Shown here: piece by piece, positions 7,060 to 16,329 of the stretch
Numbering within the stretch: the first letter of the stretch is position 1
Layout of the letters: each line of letters begins with the position of its first letter
NCBI GenBank assembly: GCA_963809545.1
Contig: CAWEKD010000011.1
Span: 1 to 64,000 of the forward strand
DNA length: 64,000 bases
Origin: Natronosporangium sp035305625
GTDB lineage: Bacteria > Actinomycetota > Actinomycetes > Mycobacteriales > Micromonosporaceae
Direction of reading: 5' to 3'
Notes under the pieces: generated by a model
What the model saw: only the letters and a program-made list of their open reading frames with translations
The model's database searches: none
What the model was told of the DNA's origin: nothing
Made by a program: the position numbers and the translations under genes

Positions 7060-9810
7060 GTGGCCACTGAACCCACGAGTGCCACTGGCCGCCGTCCGGT
7101 AATCAGCGACGGGCTACCGAGCCAGCTGCCGGACATCGACCCGGAGGAGACCGCCGAATGGGTCGAGTCGTTGGACGGCGTCATCGACGCGCGGGGGTCT
7201 AAGCGCGCCCGGTACGTCATGCTGCGCCTGCTGGAGCGGGCCCGGGAACGACAGGTCGGGGTGCCACCGCTAACCACCACCGACTACATCAACACCATCC
7301 CACCGGAGCGGGAGCCGTGGTTCCCAGGTGACGAGCACATCGAGCGCCGGATTCGCGCGTACATCCGCTGGAACGCGGCGATGATGGTGCACCGGGCGCA
7401 GCGGCCGGACATCTCGGTGGGGGGCCACATCTCCACCTACGCGTCGGTGGCTTCGCTGTTTGAAGTGGGCTTCAACCACTTCTTCCGGGGCAAGAACCAC
7501 CCCGGCGGCGGAGACCAGATCTTCTTCCAGGGCCACGCCTCCCCCGGTATCTACGCCCGGGCGTTCCTGGAAGGGCGGCTGACCGAGCAGCAACTGGACG
7601 GGTTCCGCCAGGAGCTGTCCGCCCCCGGTGGAGGTCTGCCCAGCTACCCGCACCCGCGGCTGATGCCGGACTTCTGGGAGTTCCCCACCGTGTCCATGGG
7701 GCTGGCCGGGCTGAACGCGATCTACCAGGCCCGGTTCAACCGGTACCTGCACCACCGGGGTATCAAGGACACCTCCCAGCAGCACGTCTGGGCCTTCCTC
7801 GGCGACGGTGAGATGGACGAGCCGGAGTCGCTGGGGGCGATCGGCCTGGCCGCCCGGGAAGAACTGGACAACCTCACCTTCGTCATCAACTGCAACCTGC
7901 AGCGGCTGGACGGTCCGGTCCGGGGTAACGGCAAGATCATCCAGGAGCTGGAGGCGCTGTTCCGGGGCGCCGGCTGGAACGTGATCAAGGTGATCTGGGG
8001 CCGGGAGTGGGACCCGCTGCTGGCCGCCGACACCGACGGGGCCCTGGTCAACCTGATGAACTCCACCCCGGACGGGGACTACCAGACCTACAAGGCCGAG
8101 TCCGGGGCGTACGTGCGGGAACACTTCTTCGGTCGGGACCCGCGCACCCGCAAGATGGTCGAGCACATGACCGACGAGGAGATCTGGAACCTCAAGCGGG
8201 GCGGGCACGACTACCGGAAGCTGTACGCGGCGTACAAGGCGGCGATGGAGCACACCGGCCAGCCGACGGTGATCCTCGCCAAGACGATCAAGGGCTGGAC
8301 GCTGGGGTCGCAGTTCGAGGGGCGGAACGCCACTCACCAGATGAAGAAGCTGACCCTGGACGACCTGAAGACCTTCCGGGACCGGCTCTACCTGGACATC
8401 CCGGACTCCGCCCTGGAGGCGGACCCGTACCTGCCGCCGTACTACAAGCCGCCGGCGGACTCCGAGGAGCTGGAGTACCTGCGGGAGCGGCGGCGGGCGC
8501 TGGGTGGGTTCGTCCCGCAGCGGCGCACCACGGTCATTCCGCTGGACCTGCCCGGCCCGAAGGTGTACGAGTCCCTCAAGCGCGGCTCCGGCAAGCAGAA
8601 GGTCGCCACCACCATGGCCTTCGTGCGGCTGTTCAAGGAGCTGATGAAGGACAAGAACATCGGGGCGCGGTGGGTGCCGATCATCCCGGACGAGGCGCGG
8701 ACCTTCGGGATGGACTCGCTGTTCCCGACCGCCAAGATCTACTCGCCGCACGGGCAGAACTACACCCCGGTGGACCGGGAGCTGTTCCTGTCGTACAAGG
8801 AGTCCCCGACCGGGCAGATCCTGCACGAGGGGATCAGCGAGGCCGGTTCGGTGGCGTCGTTCACCGCGGCCGGCACCTCGTACGCCACCCACGGCGTACC
8901 GATGATCCCGGTCTACATCTTCTACTCGATGTTCGGGTTCCAGCGCACCGGTGACGGGCTGTGGGCCGCCGCCGACCAGCTGGCCCGCGGGTTCCTGCTC
9001 GGCGCCACTGCGGGGCGGACCACCCTGAACGGGGAGGGGCTGCAGCACGAGGACGGGCACTCGCACCTGCTGGCGGCCACCAACCCGGCGGTGGTGGCGT
9101 ACGACCCGGCGTTCGCGTACGAGATCGCGTACATCATCGAAGACGGTCTCCGTCGGATGTACGGCGAGAAGCCGGAGGACATCTTCTACTACCTGACGGT
9201 CTACAACGAGCCGGTGGTGCAGCCGCCGGAGCCGGAGAACCTGGACGTGACCGGGCTGCTGCAGGGCCTGTACCGGTACCGGCCGGCCTCCGGCACCGGG
9301 CCGCGGGCGCAGCTGCTGGCCTCCGGCACCGCGATGCAGTGGGCGCTGCGGGCGCAGGAGCTGCTGGCTCAGGACTGGGGGGTGGCCGCGGACGTGTGGT
9401 CGGCGACCTCCTGGACCGAGCTGCGCCGGGAAGCGGTGGAGTGCGACAAGTACAACCTGCTGCACCCGGACGAGGAGCCGAAGGTGCCGTACGTGACTCG
9501 GGCGCTGAAGGACGCCCCCGGCCCGGTGGTGGCGGTATCCGACTTCATGCGGGCCGTGCCGGACCTGATCTCCCAGTGGGTGCCGAACGACTGGGTGTCG
9601 CTGGGCACCGACGGGTTCGGTCTGTCCGACACCCGGCCAGCGCTGCGGCGGTTCTTCCACGTCGACGCGGAGTCGATCACGGTGGCCACGCTGCGGCAGC
9701 TGGCCCGGCAGGGGAAGGTGCCGGCGAACGTACCGGCGGAGGCGGCCGCGAAGTACGCGCTCGCGGACGTGACCGCTGCTCCCACCGGGGAGGCCGGTGG
9801 CCTGACCTGA
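7060..9810 (+). CDS. aceE: Pyruvate dehydrogenase E1 component, homodimeric type
   Basis: The 916-residue enzyme decarboxylates pyruvate with thiamine diphosphate and passes the acetyl group to the lipoyl E2, making acetyl-CoA for the fatty acid genes downstream. The length and single chain match the AceE type used by actinobacteria. The TPP/Mg motif GDGEMDEPES starts near residue 248 and NCNLQRLDGPVRGNG follows near 277; the N-terminal DYINTI and GGHISTYAS segments are family hallmarks. The GTG at 7060 has GAGGAG 7-12 bases upstream. aceE near fasR-fabD is a known actinomycete neighbourhood. A strong hairpin follows at 9830. Confidence 0.97.
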   Translation: MATEPTSATGRRPVISDGLPSQLPDIDPEETAEWVESLDGVIDARGSKRARYVMLRLLERARERQVGVPPLTTTDYINTIPPEREPWFPGDEHIERRIRAYIRWNAAMMVHRAQRPDISVGGHISTYASVASLFEVGFNHFFRGKNHPGGGDQIFFQGHASPGIYARAFLEGRLTEQQLDGFRQELSAPGGGLPSYPHPRLMPDFWEFPTVSMGLAGLNAIYQARFNRYLHHRGIKDTSQQHVWAFLGDGEMDEPESLGAIGLAAREELDNLTFVINCNLQRLDGPVRGNGKIIQELEALFRGAGWNVIKVIWGREWDPLLAADTDGALVNLMNSTPDGDYQTYKAESGAYVREHFFGRDPRTRKMVEHMTDEEIWNLKRGGHDYRKLYAAYKAAMEHTGQPTVILAKTIKGWTLGSQFEGRNATHQMKKLTLDDLKTFRDRLYLDIPDSALEADPYLPPYYKPPADSEELEYLRERRRALGGFVPQRRTTVIPLDLPGPKVYESLKRGSGKQKVATTMAFVRLFKELMKDKNIGARWVPIIPDEARTFGMDSLFPTAKIYSPHGQNYTPVDRELFLSYKESPTGQILHEGISEAGSVASFTAAGTSYATHGVPMIPVYIFYSMFGFQRTGDGLWAAADQLARGFLLGATAGRTTLNGEGLQHEDGHSHLLAATNPAVVAYDPAFAYEIAYIIEDGLRRMYGEKPEDIFYYLTVYNEPVVQPPEPENLDVTGLLQGLYRYRPASGTGPRAQLLASGTAMQWALRAQELLAQDWGVAADVWSATSWTELRREAVECDKYNLLHPDEEPKVPYVTRALKDAPGPVVAVSDFMRAVPDLISQWVPNDWVSLGTDGFGLSDTRPALRRFFHVDAESITVATLRQLARQGKVPANVPAEAAAKYALADVTAAPTGEAGGLT

Positions 9811-9829
9811 TCTGACCCGACCCGGTTGT

Positions 9830-9864
9830 CGGCCCCGGGTGCCCGTTTCGGGCGCCCGGGGCCG
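9830..9864 (+). terminator. Hairpin after aceE
   Basis: The arms 9830-9845 (CGGCCCCGGGTGCCCG) and 9849-9864 pair over 16 positions with one G-U pair and a TTT loop, 20 bp after the aceE stop. There is no U-tract, as is common for actinomycete terminators. Confidence 0.7.
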
Positions 9865-9949
9865 CGCCGTATCTGGGGGCGGCGACTTCCTGGAGCGGAG
9901 CCGACCGCCCCTGTCACACATGATCACTTCTCCGCGTAGGCTGGAAGGC

Positions 9950-11359
9950 GTGACGGTACGCGTACGTTTTGCCCCTTCCCCGACTGGGATGTTCCATGTG
10001 GGCAGCGCCCGGGTGGCGCTGCAGAACTGGGTGTTCGCCAAGCAGCAGGGTGGCACGTTCGTGCTGCGGATCGAGGACACCGACGCCTCCCGCAGCAAGC
10101 CGGAGTGGACCGAGGGCATCCTGGCCGCGATGGCCTGGCTGGGCATGACCTCCGACCAGTACGAGGGGCCGTACCTACAGTCGGAATTCGCCGCGGAGCA
10201 CCGGGCCGCGGTGGAGAAGCTGGCCAATTCCGGGTACACCTACTACTGCGACTGCACCCGGGAGGCGATCCAGGAGCGCACCGGCAGCCAGTACCGCGGG
10301 TACGACGGTTTCTGCCGGGATCGGGGGCTGTCGGCGGGCCCGGGCCGCGCGCTGCGGTTCCGTACCCCGGACGAGGGCACCACCAAGGTGAGGGACCTGA
10401 TCCGGGGGGAGCCGGAGTTCGACAACACGCAGCTGGAAGACTTCGTGATCGCCCGCGCCGACGGGTCGGCGCTGTTCCTGCTCGCGAACGTGGTCGATGA
10501 CGCCACCATGGGGATCACGCACGTGATCCGGGGCGAGGACCACCTGAGCAACACCCCGAAGCAGCAGCTGCTGTGGCAGGCGTTGGGGTACCAGCCGCCG
10601 GTGTGGGCGCACCTGCCGCTGATCGTCAACGAGAAGCGGCAGAAGCTGTCCAAGCGACGGGACAAGGTGGCCTTGGAGAGCTACCGGGACGAGGGCTACC
10701 TGCCGGAGGCGATGCGCAACTACCTGATGCTGCTGGGCTGGGCTCCCAGCGGTGATCGGGAGATCGTGCCCTGGTCGGTGATCGAGGAAGAGTTCCGGAT
10801 CGAGGATGTGAACCCGTCGGCGGCGTTCTTCGACGAGAAGAAGCTGCGCGCCTTCAACGGGGAGTACATCCGGGCGTTGTCGACCGACGAGTTCATCGCC
10901 GCGTGCCAGCCCTGGCTGACCGGCACTGACACCATTCCGGCGCCGCCGTGGCGGCCGGAGGCGTTCGACCCGGAGGCGTTCGCGGCGGTGGCGCCGTTGG
11001 CGCAGACCCGGGTGGCGGTGCTGTCGGAGATCGTGCCGAATGTGGACTTCCTGTTCCTGGACGAGCCGGCGATCGACGAGGCGTCGTGGAACAAGGCCAT
11101 GAAGGAGGGCGCGGCCGACCTGCTCACGGACGCGATCTCCGCCTACCAGGAGTTGTCGGACTGGGAGCCGGAGGCGTTGAAGTCGACCACCGAACAGGTG
11201 GGAGCAGCCCGGGGGTTGAAGCTGGGCAAGGCGCAGGCGCCGATCCGGGTGGCGGTCACCGGCCGTACCGTGGGGCTGCCGTTGTTCGAGTCACTGGCGG
11301 TGCTCGGCCGGGAACGGACCTTGCGCCGGTTGACGGCCGCGCGGCAGCGGCTGGGGTAG
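9950..11359 (+). CDS. gltX: Glutamyl-tRNA synthetase
   Basis: The 469-residue class I synthetase charges tRNA-Glu. It begins VRFAPSPTGMFHVGSARVAL, whose HVGS is the HIGH motif (about residue 17); the KMSKS loop is KLSKR near residue 232 and HVIRGEDHLSNTP is characteristic. The C-terminal anticodon-binding part is complete. The GTG at 9950 gives the family-typical N-terminus, but GGAAGG sits only one base before it, so translation may be leaderless or start at an ATG at 9920. Actinomycetes usually use a single non-discriminating GluRS with GatCAB; whether that holds here is inferred. Confidence 0.95.
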   Translation: MTVRVRFAPSPTGMFHVGSARVALQNWVFAKQQGGTFVLRIEDTDASRSKPEWTEGILAAMAWLGMTSDQYEGPYLQSEFAAEHRAAVEKLANSGYTYYCDCTREAIQERTGSQYRGYDGFCRDRGLSAGPGRALRFRTPDEGTTKVRDLIRGEPEFDNTQLEDFVIARADGSALFLLANVVDDATMGITHVIRGEDHLSNTPKQQLLWQALGYQPPVWAHLPLIVNEKRQKLSKRRDKVALESYRDEGYLPEAMRNYLMLLGWAPSGDREIVPWSVIEEEFRIEDVNPSAAFFDEKKLRAFNGEYIRALSTDEFIAACQPWLTGTDTIPAPPWRPEAFDPEAFAAVAPLAQTRVAVLSEIVPNVDFLFLDEPAIDEASWNKAMKEGAADLLTDAISAYQELSDWEPEALKSTTEQVGAARGLKLGKAQAPIRVAVTGRTVGLPLFESLAVLGRERTLRRLTAARQRLG

Positions 11360-11401
11360 GCCCCGCCCCGCTCGGGCAGGTCTGTCCTCGGCGGCGTTTC
11401 T

Positions 11402-11435
11402 CCTCAGGGCGGCTCCGGTGCGGGGCCCCCTGAGG
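11402..11435 (+). terminator. Hairpin after gltX
   Basis: CCTCAGGG (11402-11409) pairs with CCCTGAGG (11428-11435) about 45 bp after the gltX stop. The rest of the 490-bp gap to 11850 is G+C-rich, with no gene I can support and some dyad structure near 11630-11660 and 11799-11817. Confidence 0.4.
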
Positions 11436-11850
11436 GCGGGTGGGCGACTTCCACAGAGGAGAGTCCTGCGTCGGTCCCAGGGAGGCGCCGGGGAAGCGCC
11501 GGGTATGGCGGCGCCGCCGCGAGGGCAGGAATGCCGCACCGGCGGATCCGATCTTGCCTCCTGGCGCTCGGGGCGTTACCCCCAGACTGAGGTCTGATTA
11601 CTGTGGGCAGTCCGGGTGCCCCGAGAACGCCGTAACAGACGCGGGGCTCTCGGCGATCTTCCTCTCGGCTGGCCGCGGGCTACTATCCTGAGCAGACCAA
11701 CCCTGGGTGGGAGCACCGGCCGGAACGGCACTGTTACTGAATTGTGTCCAATCGGACGCAACCTCCGCGCCGCTCGGAGACTCTCACTGGTTGACAGGTG
11801 CACCATCCCGGTGCACAGCAGGCTCCGATCGGGACGGAGACAGCGTCGAC

Positions 11851-12480
11851 ATGGGTCGCCGGATGACCCGCCGGTTCTGGACCGGCGGACCATTAGCCAT
11901 ACTGACCACCCTGCTACTCATGACGGTGGCTGCGCCTGCCTGGGCGGACAGCCAGGGCCGCCTCACCGTCACCGGCGGTGATCTCACCGAGCCCTGGTCG
12001 GTCACCGCAGCCGAGCAGCCGGAGCAGTACGAGCGGCTGCTGGCCGAGGTGCAGTGGCTGCTCGATCGTCGGGGGGACGCCGCCAAACCCGCCCCTGAGC
12101 AGCTCGGCCCCCAATTCACTCTGGTCGTCGACACCGGGGACACCCAGTACCAGTTCGAGCTGTACCCGCTGTCTGAAGGCGGCCCACGGGTGTTCCGGCC
12201 GAAGGAGCAGCCGGGTGAGCGGACGGCCCGGGAGGCCTGGTTCTTTGCCCGCTTGAGCCTGCCGGAGACGATGCGGTCGGTGGGGATCGCGTTGCCGGGT
12301 GATCCCGACGGCGGCGCCGGCGGGGGTGCGCCCAACACCTCCGGCACGCCGACCACGACTCCGGACCCGCTGGCTTTCCTCAGCGAATGGCGGGAGGGAG
12401 TGCTGCTGTCCGCCGGGGTGGCCACCGCCATCCTGGCGGCCCTGGCCAGTGTCGCTTACCTGGTCCGTCGGGATCCGTGA
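11851..12480 (+). CDS. Secreted, C-terminally membrane-anchored protein of unknown function
   Basis: The 209-residue protein has a basic N-terminus (MGRRMTRRF), a hydrophobic signal segment at about residues 11-28 ending near APAWA-D, an extracytoplasmic domain of about 130 residues, a Gly/Thr/Pro-rich linker, and a C-terminal transmembrane helix (about 182-202) followed by VRRDP. This is the layout of a type I membrane protein facing outward. I do not recognise the family. The ATG at 11851 was chosen because it precedes the signal peptide directly. It ends 13 bp before fasR and may be cotranscribed with it. Confidence 0.7.
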   Translation: MGRRMTRRFWTGGPLAILTTLLLMTVAAPAWADSQGRLTVTGGDLTEPWSVTAAEQPEQYERLLAEVQWLLDRRGDAAKPAPEQLGPQFTLVVDTGDTQYQFELYPLSEGGPRVFRPKEQPGERTAREAWFFARLSLPETMRSVGIALPGDPDGGAGGGAPNTSGTPTTTPDPLAFLSEWREGVLLSAGVATAILAALASVAYLVRRDP

Positions 12481-12493
12481 CAGGCTGGGGGGC

Positions 12494-13693
12494 ATGAGCG
12501 CCCCCTCCCCTGTAGGGGCCACCCTGGCGGCGACCCTGTCCCGGATCGAACGGGCGGCCGGTTCCCTGGCGACCGCCAGCGTGGCCCGGATGGACGAGAC
12601 CTTGCCGTGGTTCCGCAGCCTGCCGGCCGAGCAGCGGTCCTGGGTGATGCTGGTGGCCCAGGCCGGGGTGCAGTCGCTGGTCCGGTGGCTGCGTGGCGGC
12701 GGTAACGCCGGTAACGCCGGGCGGCAACAGATCTCCGACGACATCTTCGACGCCGCTCCTCGGGCGCTGGCCCGGGCGATCACCCTGCAGCAGACGGTGG
12801 CGCTGATCGAGGTGACCATCGAGGTGGTCGAGGAGCATGTGCCGCACCTGGCTGCCCCGGGCGAACAGGAGGCGCTGCAGGAGGCGGTACTGCGGTTCTC
12901 CCGGGAGGTCGCGTTCGCCGCCGCCCGGGTGTACGCCCGGGCGGCCGAGTCGCGCGGCGCCTGGGACGCCCGGCTGCAGGCCCTGTTGGTCGACGCCCTG
13001 CTGCGGGGGGACTCCTCGGACGTGCTCGCCAGCCGGGCCGCCGCCCTGGGGTGGGCCGATGCGCCCCCGGTGGCGGTGGCGGTGGGCCGCTCCCCCGGCG
13101 GGGAGGTCACCGCGGTGCTGCACGGGGTCTATCGGGCCGCACGCCGGATCAGCGTGGAGGCGATCGGCGGGGTGCACGGGGACCGGCTCGTGGTGGTGAT
13201 CGGCGGTGCCGCCGACCCGTTGGTGGCGGCGGGGCAGCTGCTGAGCGCGTTCGGGGAGGGCCCGGTGGTGGTCGGGCCACCGGTGCCCACCCTGGACGAG
13301 GCGACCGAGTCCGCGCGGGCGGCGCTGGCCGGGTTCCGGGCCGCGGCGGCCTGGCCGGACGCGCCTCGACCGGTGGCCGCCGCTGACCTGTTGCCGGAGC
13401 GGTTGTTGGCCGGAGACGCCGAGGCGCGCCGCCGGCTGCGCCAGGAGGTGTACGGGACCTTGCTGCGCGCCGGGGGTGAACTGCTGACCACCTTGGACAC
13501 GTTCTTCGCCGTCGGTGGCGTGTTGGAGAGTGCCGCCCGCGCGCTCTACGTCCATCCCAATACCGTTCGGTATCGGTTACGACGGGTAGCGGACGTGACC
13601 GGATTCACCCCCACCGACCCCCGGGATGCGCTCACGCTCCGGCTCGCGCTCGCGGTCGGGCGACTGGATCCTCCACCTCCGACGGGCGGCTGA
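12494..13693 (+). CDS. fasR: PucR-type transcriptional activator of fatty acid synthesis (FasR)
   Basis: The 399-residue protein has a long N-terminal domain, a middle GGDEF-like/PucR region and a C-terminal PucR helix-turn-helix with the signature SAARALYVHPNTVRYRLRRV at about residues 344-365. In Streptomyces coelicolor a PucR-like FasR immediately upstream of fabD activates the fabD-fabH-acpP-fabF operon, and the same position here supports the name. The ATG at 12494 follows GGGGGG closely. The likely target is the 25-bp dyad at 13781-13805 in the fasR-fabD gap. Confidence 0.88.
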   Translation: MSAPSPVGATLAATLSRIERAAGSLATASVARMDETLPWFRSLPAEQRSWVMLVAQAGVQSLVRWLRGGGNAGNAGRQQISDDIFDAAPRALARAITLQQTVALIEVTIEVVEEHVPHLAAPGEQEALQEAVLRFSREVAFAAARVYARAAESRGAWDARLQALLVDALLRGDSSDVLASRAAALGWADAPPVAVAVGRSPGGEVTAVLHGVYRAARRISVEAIGGVHGDRLVVVIGGAADPLVAAGQLLSAFGEGPVVVGPPVPTLDEATESARAALAGFRAAAAWPDAPRPVAAADLLPERLLAGDAEARRRLRQEVYGTLLRAGGELLTTLDTFFAVGGVLESAARALYVHPNTVRYRLRRVADVTGFTPTDPRDALTLRLALAVGRLDPPPPTGG

Positions 13694-13780
13694 TCGGCCC
13701 GGGAAAAACCCTCTCTGAGCTGCGCATATCCCTTCGCCGCTCGAGTCCGGGTCAGAAAGTGGTCGGCACCCTCCCCCACC

Positions 13781-13805
13781 GCCTTTGTAGGATTCCTCCA
13801 AAGGC
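13781..13805. promoter_or_regulatory. 25-bp dyad upstream of fabD, candidate FasR operator
   Basis: The sequence has matching arms GCCTTTG (13781-13787) and CAAAGGC (13799-13805) plus inner arms AGGA (13789-13792) and TCCT (13794-13797), all perfectly complementary around T13793. It lies 65 bp before the fabD start in the 176-bp gap after fasR. This is a strong form for a dimer-binding site; binding by FasR is inferred from position. Confidence 0.6.
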
Positions 13806-13869
13806 AGTAGTAGAGTTTGGTGCCTGGCGACAACGGACCAACCGCCAGAGAGACGGGACAGTCAACACC

Positions 13870-15072
13870 GTGCTTGCCCTACTCTCCCCCGGTCAGGGGG
13901 CGCAGAAGCCTGGCTTCCTGCAGCCGTGGCTAGCCGCGGTACCGACCGCTGAGGCCCGGCTGCGGTGGTGGTCGGTGCTCGCCGGGGTTGACCTGGTGCA
14001 CCTCGGCACCGCCGCCGACGAGGACGAGATCAAGGACACCGCCCGGACCCAGCCGCTGCTGGTGGCCACCGCACTGCTGGCCGCCGAGCAGCTGAGCAGT
14101 GTCCGCCCGGCGCCGGGTGTGGATCCGCTGCCGGAGGTGGCGGTGGTGGGCGGCCACAGCGTCGGAGAGCTGGCCGCCGCCGCGCTGGCGGGCGCGCTCA
14201 CCCCGGAGGCCGCGGTCGCCCTGGCCGGCGTCCGGGGGCGGGAGATGGCCGCCGCGTGCGCGCTCAAGCCGACCGGGATGGCGGCGGTGTTGGGTGGCGA
14301 CGAGTCGGAGGTCCTGGCCGCGATCGAGGCGCATGGACTGCATCCGGCCAACCGGAACGGTGCGGGGCAGATCGTCGCGGCCGGCCCGACCGAGGCGCTG
14401 ACCGCGTTCGCCGCCGCGCCCCCGGCCAAGGCGCGGGTGCGCCCCTTGGCGGTGGCCGGGGCGTTCCACACTCCGTACATGGCCCCGGCCGAGCAGGCGC
14501 TGGGTGTGGTGGCGGAAGGGATCGTCCCCGCCGACCCCGTCCGACTCCTGCTGTCCAACCTCGACGGTACGTGCGTCGACAGCGGCCGGGAACTGATCCG
14601 CCGGCTGGTGACCCAGGTGACCGCGCCGGTGCGCTGGGACGCCTGCATGCGCACCCTGGTCGACCTGGGGGTCACCGCGGTGATCGAGCTGCCGCCCGCC
14701 GGCACCCTGGCCAATCTGATCAAGCGGGAGTTCAAGGGCGGTCCGTGCCCGGAGATCGTCACGCTGAACACCCCGGACGACCTGCCCGCCGCCCGGGACC
14801 TGATCGCCCGGCACGGCGGGGTGTCCAGTGACGAGCCGGCGCCCCAGTTCCGGTTGGTGGTCGCCAACGCGTCCGGCACCTTCTCGCCCGCCGCCGGTTT
14901 GGCGGAAGGCGACCAGGTCCGCGCCGGGCAGGTGTTGGGGCAGGTGGTGACCCGGCAGGGCCCGGTGGAGGTCGCCGCTCACGACGCGGGCGTGCTGCTG
15001 GAGTGGCTCGCCCACCAGGACGACCCGGTCGCCCCGGGACAACCGCTTGCGCGGATCGGAGGACAGTCGTGA
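13870..15072 (+). CDS. fabD: Malonyl-CoA:ACP transacylase with extra C-terminal biotinyl-like domain
   Basis: The 400-residue protein moves malonyl groups from CoA to ACP. The catalytic core has LLSPGQGAQ at the start, GHSVGE with nucleophile Ser near residue 96, and AFHTPYM with the active-site His near 200. The family is usually about 310 residues; here about 75 extra residues form a barrel-sandwich hybrid-like segment with GDQVRAGQVLGQVV and ending DPVAPGQPLARIG. This resembles a biotinyl/lipoyl domain, but where EAMKM should be it has VTRQGPVE, with no lysine to modify. The GTG at 13870 is the first start before the conserved core. It overlaps fabH by GTGA. Confidence 0.93.
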   Translation: MLALLSPGQGAQKPGFLQPWLAAVPTAEARLRWWSVLAGVDLVHLGTAADEDEIKDTARTQPLLVATALLAAEQLSSVRPAPGVDPLPEVAVVGGHSVGELAAAALAGALTPEAAVALAGVRGREMAAACALKPTGMAAVLGGDESEVLAAIEAHGLHPANRNGAGQIVAAGPTEALTAFAAAPPAKARVRPLAVAGAFHTPYMAPAEQALGVVAEGIVPADPVRLLLSNLDGTCVDSGRELIRRLVTQVTAPVRWDACMRTLVDLGVTAVIELPPAGTLANLIKREFKGGPCPEIVTLNTPDDLPAARDLIARHGGVSSDEPAPQFRLVVANASGTFSPAAGLAEGDQVRAGQVLGQVVTRQGPVEVAAHDAGVLLEWLAHQDDPVAPGQPLARIGGQS

Positions 15073-16019
15073 CCGTTACCGGCAGCCGGGTGGTCGCCCT
15101 CGGCCACTACCAACCGACGCGGACGCTCACCAACGACGAGCTGGCCCAGATGGTGGACACCAGCGACGAGTGGATCCGCAGCCGGGTCGGGATCGTGGAG
15201 CGCCGCATCGCCGGCGAGGAGACGGTGGCCGACATGGCCGCGGCCGCGGCCGAGAAGGCGCTGGCCAACGCCGGGTACACCGCCGCCGACATCGACCTGG
15301 TGGTGGTGGCGACCTGTAGTTCGGTGGATCGGTGCCCGAACGTGGCCACCCGGGTGGCCGCCAAGCTCGGGATCCACGCGCCGGCCGCGTACGACATCAA
15401 CACCGCCTGTTCCGGCTTCTCGTACGCCCTGGCCACGGTCGACCACGCCATTCGGGCCGGGGCCGCGCGGACCGCGATCGTGATCGGGGCGGAGAAGCTG
15501 AGCGACTTCACCGACTGGTCCGACCGCTCCACCTGCATCCTGTTCGGTGACGGGGCGGGCGCCGCGGTGGTCACCGCCACCGGGGAGGACGAGCAGCCCG
15601 GCATCGGTCCGGTGCTGTGGGGCTCGGCGCCCGAGCGCGGCAACGTGGTGGTGATCGAAGGCTGGCGCCCGTACATCCAGCAGGAGGGCCAGACCGTGTT
15701 CCGCTGGGCCACCACGGTGCTACCGGATCTGGCACGGCAGGCGTGCGAGCGGGCCGGAGTGGATCCGAGCGAACTGGCGGCGTTCGTGCCCCACCAGGCC
15801 AACCTGCGCATCATCGAGCCGCTGGCCCGCCGACTGCGGGCGGAGCAGGCGGTGGTGGCCCGGGACATCACCGAGTCGGGCAACACCTCCGCCGCCAGCA
15901 TCCCGCTGGCCTGGTCCAAACTGATGGAACGGCACGAGATTCCCTCCGGCGCGCCGGTGCTGCTGTTCGGCTTCGGCGGCGGACTGACCTACTCCGGTCA
16001 GGTCGTGCGCTGCCCCTGA
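15069..16019 (+). CDS. fabH: Beta-ketoacyl-ACP synthase III
   Basis: The 316-residue enzyme starts each fatty acid chain by condensing an acyl-CoA with malonyl-ACP; in actinomycetes it prefers branched primers. The Cys-His-Asn triad is visible: Cys in NTACSGF (about 114), His in VPHQANLRI (about 241) and Asn in SGNTSAAS (about 271). The GTG start overlaps the fabD stop, indicating translational coupling. The C-terminal GFGGGLTYSG is typical. All residues needed for catalysis are present. Confidence 0.97.
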   Translation: MTVTGSRVVALGHYQPTRTLTNDELAQMVDTSDEWIRSRVGIVERRIAGEETVADMAAAAAEKALANAGYTAADIDLVVVATCSSVDRCPNVATRVAAKLGIHAPAAYDINTACSGFSYALATVDHAIRAGAARTAIVIGAEKLSDFTDWSDRSTCILFGDGAGAAVVTATGEDEQPGIGPVLWGSAPERGNVVVIEGWRPYIQQEGQTVFRWATTVLPDLARQACERAGVDPSELAAFVPHQANLRIIEPLARRLRAEQAVVARDITESGNTSAASIPLAWSKLMERHEIPSGAPVLLFGFGGGLTYSGQVVRCP

Positions 16020-16083
16020 CCGGTCCGCCGCCCTCCCTCACCGCCTACGGGCGGTTTACCAACCGAAGAAAGGAAACTGAGTC

Positions 16084-16329
16084 ATGACCCGCGAAGAGAT
16101 CACCACCGGCCTGGCCGAAATCCTGGAGGAGGTCGCCGGGGTCAGCCCCGACGACGTCTCCCCGGAGAAGTCCTTCACCGAGGACCTGGACGTGGACTCG
16201 CTGTCCATGGTCGAGGTCGTGGTGGCTGCGGAGGAGAAGTTCGGCGTCAAGATCCCGGACAACGAGGTGCAGAACCTCAAGACCGTGGGGGACGCCATCG
16301 CCTACATCGAGAAGAACGCAGGCGCATGA
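16084..16329 (+). CDS. acpP: Acyl carrier protein
   Basis: The 81-residue acidic protein carries growing acyl chains on a phosphopantetheine arm attached to Ser39 in the DSLSMVEVV motif. Length and charge are typical. The ATG follows GAAAGGA at a good distance and the stop overlaps the fabF start as ATGA, so the two are translated together. It lies between fabH and fabF, the standard actinomycete order. Confidence 0.97.
   Translation: MTREEITTGLAEILEEVAGVSPDDVSPEKSFTEDLDVDSLSMVEVVVAAEEKFGVKIPDNEVQNLKTVGDAIAYIEKNAGA

Noticed and set aside
7270..10239. 989-residue open frame on the minus strand opposite aceE and gltX
   Set aside because: Arg/Gly/Pro/Val-rich shadow of two clear genes in a high-GC genome; no domain visible.
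11440..11691. 83-residue plus-strand frame after gltX
   Set aside because: No ribosome site or recognisable sequence, and it overlaps structured intergenic DNA.
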